From: Chloroflexi bacterium RBG_13_51_52
GTDB lineage: Bacteria; Chloroflexota; Dehalococcoidia; Dehalococcoidales; RBG-16-60-22
NCBI GenBank assembly: GCA_001796525.1
Contig: MGMT01000002.1
Location: 1-20,249, forward strand
DNA length: 20,249 bases
Reading direction: 5' to 3'
A program made the position numbers and the translations under genes. Positions 16,506 through 20,249 of this stretch are shown here, one piece after another; the stretch's first letter is position 1, and the number at the start of each line of letters is the position of its first letter. A model generated the notes under the pieces. The model ran no database searches. It was not told the origin of the DNA and saw only the letters and a program-made list of their open reading frames with translations.

Positions 16506-17075
16506 TTACATTTTGCCGGCGAGGTGCTTGTAGGAACCGTAGGCAGCTGCTGCTATCTGGGCGATACCGGCCGCCATCAGGGATACGAAGATGACCATAC
16601 CCCAGATGCCCATGATATCAAGCAGCCCGGTAAAGTGCGCTTTGTTCACTGTGGCGTTGGCTGCCAAGTAGGCCGTGTGCAAGGTGGTCTGAGCGATGCC
16701 GTTAAGAATCAAGGCAATCACCAGGGTCACGCCGCCCATAATGGCGACCATGAACACATCCATCCATGAGCCGGCAACTGCCTTTCGCCACTGCATCACG
16801 CTACCGCCCGTAAGCGCCGCGATGCCGGCCGCCACGAAAATCAGGAAGATGACCATACCCCAGATGCCCATGATATCCAGCAGCCCGATCTGCTCGGTGT
16901 AGGTAGCCGCAGCGGTATAGGCATCATCCAGGGCGCCGATACCGACGTTAAACATGATAAGGTTGATGATCAGGGCCACGATGCCCATGATAATGGCCAT
17001 GAATCCCATCCACTGGCCGGATTTACCGCCTCCGCCGCCACCTCCGCCGCCGCTTCTCTTTCTTCGAAAACCCAT
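16506..17075 (-). CDS. Internally duplicated four-helix membrane protein (189 aa)
   Basis: ATG 17075. It begins MGFRRKR then nine or more glycines, then two copies of an ~86-residue module, each with two hydrophobic helices (about 22-42 and 66-90; 103-127 and 151-176). The second helix carries the identical block LLDIMGIWGMVIF at 65-77 and 151-163. The underlying 33 bases are also identical (16587-16619 and 16845-16877), so the duplication is recent or held by gene conversion. Abundant small residues in the helices favour tight packing. A four-helix protein near an ATPase and anchored spikes resembles the internal membrane protein of pleolipoviruses, or a fused coat protein; both are analogies. 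Confidence 0.8.
   Translation of the reverse strand: MGFRRKRSGGGGGGGGGKSGQWMGFMAIIMGIVALIINLIMFNVGIGALDDAYTAAATYTEQIGLLDIMGIWGMVIFLIFVAAGIAALTGGSVMQWRKAVAGSWMDVFMVAIMGGVTLVIALILNGIAQTTLHTAYLAANATVNKAHFTGLLDIMGIWGMVIFVSLMAAGIAQIAAAAYGSYKHLAGKM
16587..16619 (-). repeat. 33-bp direct repeat, copy A, within the four-helix protein gene
   Basis: Identical to 16845-16877, offset 258 bases (86 codons, in frame). It encodes the second-helix block of the C-terminal module. Confidence 0.9.
16845..16877 (-). repeat. 33-bp direct repeat, copy B, within the four-helix protein gene
   Basis: Partner of 16587-16619; encodes the second-helix block of the N-terminal module. Recombination between the copies would leave one two-helix module in frame. 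Confidence 0.9.
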
Positions 17076-17094
17076 TTAAACGTACCTCTTTCTT

Positions 17095-17160
17095 TTATTT
17101 ATATTGATTTCGACTTTTAACTCTAGCCAGGTTACGAGCCTGGAGTCTTCGTATTGGCAT
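17095..17160 (-). CDS. Possible 21-aa basic peptide
   Basis: ATG 17160 lies two bases after GGAGG in a very strong Shine-Dalgarno (AAGGAGGTG) that itself follows the stop of the 144-aa gene; TAA is at 17095-17097. The peptide starts MPIRRLQARNLARVK and is strongly basic. The ribosome site has no other good start to serve, and the next gene begins 85 bases away with its own weak site. Spacing is shorter than ideal. It may be a real micro-protein or a leader peptide. Confidence 0.4.
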   Translation of the reverse strand: MPIRRLQARNLARVKSRNQYK

Positions 17161-17167
17161 CACCTCC

Positions 17168-17602
17168 TTAATCGAAGAATGCATAAATAGCTCCGCCTGC
17201 CGTACCGATAAGGATAAACAGGTAGAACCAGCGTAAGAGTGTTAAGAACGTCGCCATGGCATCTTCCAGGCCGGGGTTGTCAATAGCATAATTTATTACC
17301 AGTGTCCGGGCGGCACTCTCTTCAAGGCCTCCCACCTCTAGAGCGCGGGAAACGGAATTGTAAGACGCAGCTGACGGCGTGTCAGAAGAAATGTTTGAAG
17401 TAATCTCCGAAACTGCGGCGGAATCATCACGGTAAATACTGCGCCCGAGGGTTACATTGGAGGCAAAAGCACCGGCAGAGGTAGAGACACCGGCAAATGA
17501 TTGTTCGTAATCCTCGGTAAGCGCATCATCGATAGACTGGTAAACGAAAGGCAAGGCGATAGTCAGCAGAATTGCGGCGAAGGCTATTATGATACTCTTC
17601 AA
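17168..17602 (-). CDS. First gene of leftward operon: 144-aa bitopic, possibly coat- or pilin-like protein
   Basis: TTG start at 17602 (TTG AAG AGT ATC) eight bases after GGAGGGG; no ATG fits. A hydrophobic N-terminus (SIIIAFAAILLTIALPFVY) may be a signal peptide or anchor. A polar Ser/Ala-rich middle (STSAGAFASNVTLG, SEITSNISSDTPSAAS) follows, then a C-terminal helix at about 117-140 (WFYLFILIGTAGGAIYAFF). As the gene nearest a strong promoter it should be the most abundantly made, which with its small size suits a major coat or pilin-like subunit. That role is inference. A structured leader precedes it. Confidence 0.75.
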   Translation of the reverse strand: MKSIIIAFAAILLTIALPFVYQSIDDALTEDYEQSFAGVSTSAGAFASNVTLGRSIYRDDSAAVSEITSNISSDTPSAASYNSVSRALEVGGLEESAARTLVINYAIDNPGLEDAMATFLTLLRWFYLFILIGTAGGAIYAFFD

Positions 17603-17644
17603 TTCGGTTTCCCCTCCCGGGGAGATATAACCTCCGAAAAGAAG

Positions 17645-17696
17645 AAACGGGGGATACCGTTTTTCACCTTCTCGTCGAAGGCTGCATCCCCCGTTT
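17645..17696 (-). promoter_or_regulatory. Structured leader / attenuator of the leftward operon
   Basis: AAACGGGGGAT (17645-17655) pairs perfectly with ATCCCCCGTTT (17686-17696). Inside the 30-base loop is a second hairpin CCTTC/GAAGG (667-671 with 677-681 in the 17 kb numbering). On the leftward transcript the first arm starts about where transcription should begin, and the second arm is followed by a U-rich run (UUUCUUCUUUUC). It may be a 5'-protective stem, a transcription attenuator, or both. Downstream GGAGG and CTCC blocks can also pair near the ribosome site. Confidence 0.65.
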
Positions 17697-17703
17697 GGGC
17701 TTA

Positions 17704-17732
17704 TCTATATCATAGAATATTTTATATGTCAA
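17704..17732 (-). promoter_or_regulatory. Sigma-70-type promoter of the leftward structural operon
   Basis: On the minus strand TTGACA (17727-17732), a 17-base spacer, then TATAGA (17704-17709). A perfect 10-bp palindrome GATAATTATC sits at 17736-17745, just upstream of the -35 box, and may be an operator. It lies between the small zinc-ribbon gene and the 144-aa gene. Confidence 0.82.
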
Positions 17733-17755
17733 GTGGATAATTATCATAAACAATA

Positions 17756-17977
17756 TTAACCATCTTTCAACAGATAACGTTTACGTTCGTCATCAGTCAT
17801 TGTTTGAAAAAATCCGTCTAATAATCTATGTCCTTCTTCTTCGGGGATAATATTGCAACATTCCCAGCAAACAAACACATGTTTAATTATATCGAAGCGA
17901 ATAGCATCGTTATAGCAATAAGGGCAATGCCAAATAACATTACTAAGATGTTCCAATTTGATATTATTTATATTCAT
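17756..17977 (-). CDS. 73-aa zinc-ribbon protein
   Basis: ATG 17977 overlaps the stop of the AbrB-like gene (ATGA). Two CxxC knuckles, CPYC and CWEC(C), 17 residues apart, indicate a zinc ribbon; the C-terminal half is helical (EEEGHRLLDGFF, MTDDERKRYLLKDG). Coupling to the regulator suggests a role in control of the element, perhaps as partner or antagonist. It lies just upstream of the structural-operon promoter. Family not recognised. Confidence 0.75.
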   Translation of the reverse strand: MNINNIKLEHLSNVIWHCPYCYNDAIRFDIIKHVFVCWECCNIIPEEEGHRLLDGFFQTMTDDERKRYLLKDG

Positions 17978-18171
17978 TGCGAACCTCCCGCACGTTTTGG
18001 GATTATCGTTAACATGGAGTTAGCCATACCTTCGACGGTATCCCCGGACTTTAAACCGTGTCTATCGACCCATGATTTAGGCAAGGTGATAGCCAGGCTG
18101 TTACCGACAGGAACAATCTTACGCTCAAAATAAGTAATGCTGCCGATTTTGATTAATTTTCTGATTCTCAT
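17974..18171 (-). CDS. AbrB/MazE-type swapped-hairpin DNA-binding regulator (65 aa)
   Basis: From ATG 18171: a short N-terminal strand (MRIRKLIKIGSITYFERKIV), then the hallmark VPVGNSLAITLPKSWVDRHG and LKSGDTVEG typical of SpoVT/AbrB domains. The ORF is open further upstream, but that region contains the promoter and ATG 18171 suits it. Two copies of TACTAATAT lie at its start codon and within the promoter spacer, 33 bp apart, so autoregulation is plausible. It may act as a MazE-like antitoxin, but the partner (a zinc ribbon) is not a recognised toxin, so a transcription switch is likelier. Confidence 0.88.
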   Translation of the reverse strand: MRIRKLIKIGSITYFERKIVPVGNSLAITLPKSWVDRHGLKSGDTVEGMANSMLTIIPKRAGGSQ

Positions 18172-18190
18172 ATTAGTACCTATACGCTCT

Positions 18191-18219
18191 ATTATACTAC
18201 AGATATTAGTAATTGTCAA
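18191..18219 (-). promoter_or_regulatory. Consensus promoter of the AbrB-like gene
   Basis: On the minus strand TTGACA (18214-18219), 17 bases, TATAAT (18191-18196): perfect consensus. Predicted transcripts would have a leader of only about 13 bases before ATG 18171. The 9-bp word TACTAATAT (plus strand 18203-18211 and 18170-18178) flanks the -10 box. Confidence 0.9.
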
Positions 18220-18272
18220 TAGTTTTCGTAATATACCAATTGGCGAATACACCAATAAATAGGAACAACAAT

Positions 18273-18305
18273 GAGATATCGGGCGCTGCAGACCGAGGAT
18301 ATCTC
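18273..18305. promoter_or_regulatory. Inverted repeat in the divergent control region
   Basis: GAGATATC (18273-18280) and GATATCTC (18298-18305) form an 8-bp dyad with a 17-base centre. It lies between the two divergent promoters, so it is a candidate operator for the helix-turn-helix or AbrB-like protein. Confidence 0.45.
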
Positions 18306-18342
18306 CAGGGCCCATAATATAAATTCACCTCTAAAAAGCGTC

Positions 18343-18370
18343 TTGCCGTTGGCTAAGAGTATGGTATAAT
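18343..18370 (+). promoter_or_regulatory. Promoter of the helix-turn-helix gene
   Basis: TTGCCG (18343-18348), 16 bases, TATAAT (18365-18370). The leader of about 50 bases runs to ATG 18427. It faces away from the AbrB-like promoter 125 bp to the left. Confidence 0.78.
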
Positions 18371-18426
18371 AGTCATGTTACCGGTTCCCGGCCTCCGTGC
18401 CTGGTAGCAGTACTTTAGAGAGACTT

Positions 18427-18717
18427 ATGAACCATCCTGATGAATTTGTCAGCCGGCGCCGATCCCCGACCCCTCCACCGCCTGAAGGTGGTATATCTAT
18501 TCGTGCAGCTGGTAAGAAATATAAAATACCGTTTCAAACTATTTCCCAATGGGTACAAAAAGGTGTCATTAAACCTCTACTTAGAACAAAAAACGAACTT
18601 TACATCTCGGAAAGTGATATTGCACAAATAGCAACTAAATATAAACAATCTCATGGGCGTGGTAAACGTGCGATATATAACGAATTAAAGAGTAAACAGG
18701 CACTATTAGTTACTTAA
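18427..18717 (+). CDS. Helix-turn-helix regulator (MerR/excisionase-like, 96 aa)
   Basis: ATG 18427 behind AGAGAG; the frame is open to GTG 18397, which lacks a ribosome site. After a proline-rich N-terminus (TPPPPEGG), residues about 22-70 (ISIRAAGKKYKIPFQTISQW followed by VQKGVIKPL and ELYISESDIAQI) match the helix-turn-helix plus wing of MerR/excisionase-type domains. The tail is basic (KQSHGRGKRAIYNELKSK). It probably binds the divergent control region or the dyad at 18736-18755. No integrase is present, so a transcriptional role is preferred over excision. Confidence 0.8.
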   Translation: MNHPDEFVSRRRSPTPPPPEGGISIRAAGKKYKIPFQTISQWVQKGVIKPLLRTKNELYISESDIAQIATKYKQSHGRGKRAIYNELKSKQALLVT

Positions 18718-18735
18718 ACTGTCCGTATTCTCCCT

Positions 18736-18755
18736 AAATAGGCGCCTACCTATTT
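18736..18755. promoter_or_regulatory. Dyad overlapping the -35 box: candidate operator
   Basis: AAATAGG (18736-18742) and CCTATTT (18749-18755) flank CGCCTA; the 10-bp palindrome TAGGCGCCTA (18739-18748) is nested inside. The right arm overlaps the TTGCAT -35 hexamer by two bases, so a bound repressor would block the promoter. Confidence 0.55.
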
Positions 18756-18783
18756 GCATACTGTCTTATCTTTAGTCTATAAT
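18754..18783 (+). promoter_or_regulatory. Promoter of the rightward replication arm
   Basis: TTGCAT (18754-18759), 18 bases, TATAAT (18778-18783), upstream of the zinc-ribbon gene at 18819. No stronger promoter is seen before the DUF6745/primase genes, so they may depend on read-through of the terminator at 19072-19126. Confidence 0.65.
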
Positions 18784-18818
18784 CCCCATACAAATAGTAA
18801 TTTGTCGTGGGGGTTCAA

Positions 18819-19106
18819 ATGACTATTAGCTTCTCAAGCCTTGCATTTCTTAACCTTCATGTTGTAATTCATGACACCGCTTTCCGCTCCTGGATTAAAT
18901 CTCAGCGCCGCCTCTTTAAAACGTCCCGTTGCCCTCTCTGCCGGCAGCGTGCCCGTGTCCGTCGCGGCTACCTCCTCTGCGATTCCTGTAATCGAGGCTG
19001 GCCGCTGGACGATATCCAGGACCTGATTAGTGAGATCGAGGCCGTCGGTGAAGCAGACGCCCTTTCTCCGGTAAAGCCCGGGTCCCCCGTATCCCCACAA
19101 TCCTGA
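18819..19106 (+). CDS. Zinc-ribbon protein (95 aa)
   Basis: ATG 18819 behind GGGGG (a GTG at 18807 is also in frame). After a helical N-terminus (SSLAFLNLHVVIHDTAFRSW), CPLC and CDSC, 15 residues apart, form a zinc ribbon (SRCPLCRQRARVRRGYLLCD); GWPLDDIQDLISEIEA follows. It is likely a small nucleic-acid-binding protein expressed first in the rightward arm. The end of the gene overlaps a strong terminator hairpin, so translation to the stop codon would interfere with hairpin folding. Confidence 0.72.
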   Translation: MTISFSSLAFLNLHVVIHDTAFRSWIKSQRRLFKTSRCPLCRQRARVRRGYLLCDSCNRGWPLDDIQDLISEIEAVGEADALSPVKPGSPVSPQS

Positions 19107-19126
19107 CCCGGGCTTTAGTATTTTTG
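19072..19126 (+). terminator. Terminator hairpin overlapping the zinc-ribbon gene end
   Basis: TAAAGCCCGGGTC (19072-19084) and GACCCGGGCTTTA (19105-19117) make a perfect 13-bp stem, followed by GTATTTTTG. The stop codon of the gene (19104-19106) overlaps the right arm. It sits between the promoter at 18754 and the replication genes, so it can act as an attenuator. Confidence 0.8.
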
Positions 19127-19146
19127 TAAAACAAGGAGAGATAAAT

Positions 19147-19251
19147 ATGAAAGACAGGATAAGAAGACAGGCAATAATAACACTGGCGTTAATTTATACG
19201 GCTTTAGGGCTCGCCATGTATCTTGGTATGGTATTTTTCCCCAGGAATTAA
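19147..19251 (+). CDS. 34-aa single-pass membrane peptide
   Basis: ATG 19147 behind AAGGAG, TAA at 19249-19251. Charged start (MKDRIRRQ), then one hydrophobic helix (AIITLALIYTALGLAMYLGM) and PRN. Good ribosome site and neat packing before the next ORF (three bases) support coding. Function unknown. Confidence 0.55.
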   Translation: MKDRIRRQAIITLALIYTALGLAMYLGMVFFPRN

Positions 19252-19254
19252 ACA

Positions 19255-19416
19255 ATGACGATGCCTCTGTTTTTAAGGTGCCCTGATTACGCCACCTGCA
19301 GCCGCAAGGGTTGCCCCCACCGGCAGCCGCATGAGGTTATCCCGAACTGTATCTATAACCATAAAGAAAGCATCCGGCCGGTCGAGTGCCCCGAGTGCCA
19401 GAAGTTCAGGAAATGA
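19255..19416 (+). CDS. 53-aa cysteine-rich zinc-binding protein
   Basis: ATG 19255 to TGA 19416. Cysteines and histidines are densely spaced: RCPDYATCSRKGCPHRQPH, then NCIYNH and VECPECQKF. This suits one or two small zinc knuckles. The stop overlaps the next ATG (ATGA). Such small Cys-rich proteins recur in phage and plasmid genomes; no specific role can be named. Confidence 0.62.
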   Translation: MTMPLFLRCPDYATCSRKGCPHRQPHEVIPNCIYNHKESIRPVECPECQKFRK

Positions 19417-19685
19417 TAGATTCTCAGTTGATGTACTGCCCGAGTTGCGACGTCCAGCTGATAATAAAGAATACGGACAACTTTGATTTAAGCAAGTGTC
19501 CTTTTTGCCGGGAGGCTTTATTAATACCGGCCAGCAAAACCGTTATTGAATCCTTGAAGAATCTAAGGGGCATTATTAGGAATATAGAGTACCAAAACGA
19601 TTCTATTACAGTGGTCCGGAAGTTTGAAATACTTCAACCTTATAAGAATACGGACAACTTTGATTTAAGCAACAGGATGAATTGA
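19413..19685 (+). CDS. 90-aa zinc-ribbon protein with repeated NTDNFDLS motif
   Basis: ATG 19413 overlaps the preceding stop; a longer in-frame GTG at 19386 lacks support. CPSC and CPFC form a zinc ribbon (MYCPSCDVQLI ... KCPFCREALLIPA). KNTDNFDLS occurs twice, inside the ribbon and again at the C-terminus, from an exact 29-bp repeat. The DUF6745-like gene starts two bases after its stop. Confidence 0.68.
   Translation: MIDSQLMYCPSCDVQLIIKNTDNFDLSKCPFCREALLIPASKTVIESLKNLRGIIRNIEYQNDSITVVRKFEILQPYKNTDNFDLSNRMN
19467..19495 (+). repeat. 29-bp direct repeat, copy 1
   Basis: Exact match to 19644-19672, 177 bases apart (59 codons, in frame). Encodes KNTDNFDLS within the zinc ribbon. Confidence 0.93.
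19644..19672 (+). repeat. 29-bp direct repeat, copy 2
   Basis: Partner of 19467-19495 at the gene's 3' end. Recombination between the two would remove 177 bp and keep the frame. Confidence 0.93.
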
Positions 19686-19687
19686 AT

Positions 19688-20249
19688 ATGACAAAACTAA
19701 TAGAGTCACTTACCCCGGAACAAAAAGCCCGCTTTAATGAATTCAGGATAAAGTGGGCGAATATAGGCCTTTGCACCGAACCGGCCGATCGCCCTACCGC
19801 TGAAAAGGGCATAGAGTTAATTTATCAAGCTGCAGGACTAAAGAAACCCAGGACAGTATGGTGCGGCAGTCCCCTTACAAATGCTCTTACCAGAGCATTT
19901 GTAAAAGATATTCTTAAAGGTCGGCGGGGTGGGGACAGCGTCAGGGACAGCGTCAGGGACAGCGTCAGGGACAGCGCCTGGGACAGCGTCAGGGCCAGCG
20001 TCAGGGACAGCGTCAGGGCCAGCGTCAGGGACAGCGTCAGGGACAGCGTCTGGGCCAGCGTCTGGGACAGCGTCAGGGACAGCGTCTGGGACAGCGTCTG
20101 GGACAGCGTCAGGGCCAGCGTCTGGGACAGCGTCAGGGCCAGCGTCAGGGACAGCGTCGGGGACAGCGTCTGGGACAGCGTCGGGGACAGCGTCAGGGAC
20201 AGCGTCAGGGACAGCGTCTGGGACAGCGTCAGGGACAGCGTATATGGCC
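19688..20249 (+). CDS. DUF6745-like repeat protein, N-terminal part (continues at base 1)
   Basis: First part of a 387-aa protein that crosses the circular junction; the rest is at 1-688. ATG 19688 follows the upstream stop by two bases, with an AGGA about ten bases upstream. Residues 1-82 form a mostly helical N-terminal part (MTKLIESLTPEQKARFNEF...). Residue 83 onward is a tract of 4-residue units, DSVR/DSVW/DSVG/ASVR/ASVW, ending DSVYGQHDANWLAFYEYF. The tract followed by an 'LAYPDGWGIYALNG' module is what I recall of the DUF6745 family, whose biochemical role is unknown. The gene sits in a rightward operon ahead of a small HGDV protein and the primase. A perfect 13-bp hairpin (19875-19904) lies within the coding sequence just before the repeats. 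Family assignment is from memory of the motif pattern. Confidence 0.87.
   Translation, partial: MTKLIESLTPEQKARFNEFRIKWANIGLCTEPADRPTAEKGIELIYQAAGLKKPRTVWCGSPLTNALTRAFVKDILKGRRGGDSVRDSVRDSVRDSAWDSVRASVRDSVRASVRDSVRDSVWASVWDSVRDSVWDSVWDSVRASVWDSVRASVRDSVGDSVWDSVGDSVRDSVRDSVWDSVRDSVYG
19875..19904 (+). other. Perfect 13-bp hairpin inside the DUF6745-like gene
   Basis: TTACAAATGCTCT (19875-19887), loop TACC, AGAGCATTTGTAA (19892-19904). It lies in coding sequence, 29 bases before the 12-nt repeat tract. No U-run follows, so it is not a typical terminator. It may act on the mRNA, or as a cruciform or single-strand hairpin. Confidence 0.85.
19934..20245 (+). repeat. 12-nt coding tandem repeat, 26 units (GACAGCGTCNGG)
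   Basis: 25 full units plus a final diverged unit (GAC AGC GTA TAT) in frame with the DUF6745-like gene; its last six or so units recur at bases 1-82 because of the circular overlap. Codon 4 is AGG in 15 units, TGG in 8 and GGG in 2. Codon 1 is GAC in most and GCC in 5. Codon 3 is GTC except one GCC. Apart from the final unit there is no synonymous third-position change: every difference alters the amino acid. Copy number is likely to vary between molecules and is vulnerable to assembly collapse. Confidence 0.95.
20164..20249. repeat. Right copy of 86-bp terminal overlap
   Basis: Identical to bases 1-86. Because the overlap lies mostly inside a 12-nt tandem repeat, circular closure is credible but the true number of repeat units in the molecule may differ from the assembly. 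Confidence 0.93.

Noticed and set aside
17731..17742. DnaA box (TTATCCACT on the minus strand) as a second origin
   Set aside because: One mismatch to TTATCCACA, a single copy, and overlap with the structural-operon promoter make it weak evidence.
17974..18315. 113-aa version of the AbrB-like protein
   Set aside because: The extra N-terminus would be read from the promoter DNA itself; the AbrB domain begins soon after ATG 18171, which fits the mapped-looking promoter.
18397..18426. GTG start extending the helix-turn-helix protein by ten residues
   Set aside because: No ribosome site before the GTG, whereas ATG 18427 has an AGAGAG upstream.
19934..20245. CRISPR array
   Set aside because: The 12-nt units are directly adjacent without spacers and are in frame within a coding sequence.

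Overview
This window appears to be a complete circular genome opened at an arbitrary point. Bases 1-86 are identical to bases 20164-20249, so the closed circle would be 20,163 bp. One gene (DUF6745-type, 387 codons) starts at 19688, runs through a 12-nt repeat tract, crosses the end and finishes at 688 in the same frame. The host looks bacterial: near-consensus sigma-70 promoters (TTGACA-N17-TATAAT and TTGACA-N17-TATAGA), good Shine-Dalgarno sites and tightly overlapping start/stop codons. The phylum cannot be fixed from sequence alone; the many small zinc-ribbon proteins and the CHC2/TOPRIM primase-helicase suit a plasmid or virus of an environmental, possibly anaerobic, bacterium.

Layout. 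A control region at about 17.7-18.8 kb separates two transcriptional arms. Leftward from it come an AbrB/MazE-like regulator and a small zinc-ribbon protein, then a strong promoter (17704-17732) with a hairpin leader. That promoter opens a roughly 12-kb single-direction operon (17602 down to 5442) made almost wholly of membrane, secreted or very large proteins plus one P-loop ATPase. Rightward come a helix-turn-helix regulator, a zinc-ribbon protein ending in a terminator, then small ORFs, the DUF6745 protein, a small HGDV-type partner and an 877-aa primase-helicase. An iteron/AT-rich block (3681-3880) just after the primase is a good replication-origin candidate. A cluster of small ORFs follows (3910-5262), and the two arms converge near 5.45 kb.

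How it may work. The rightward arm looks like replication and copy control. The leftward operon looks like an envelope-associated assembly or virion module: a TTG-started small protein with two hydrophobic ends, an internally duplicated four-helix membrane protein, a two-helix membrane protein, a Zot/FtsK-like ATPase with a C-terminal extension, a 1650-aa proline-rich protein with a basic tail, and two signal-peptide proteins with C-terminal membrane anchors (327 and 599 aa). ATPase plus coat-like membrane proteins plus anchored spike-like proteins recalls filamentous phages (Zot/pI) and, in general plan, pleolipovirus- or plasmavirus-like membrane viruses. I recognise no tailed-phage capsid, terminase, portal, integrase, relaxase or rolling-circle Rep. 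The leading hypothesis is an undescribed membrane-associated virus or plasmid-virus; this is inference from gene plan, not a homology result.
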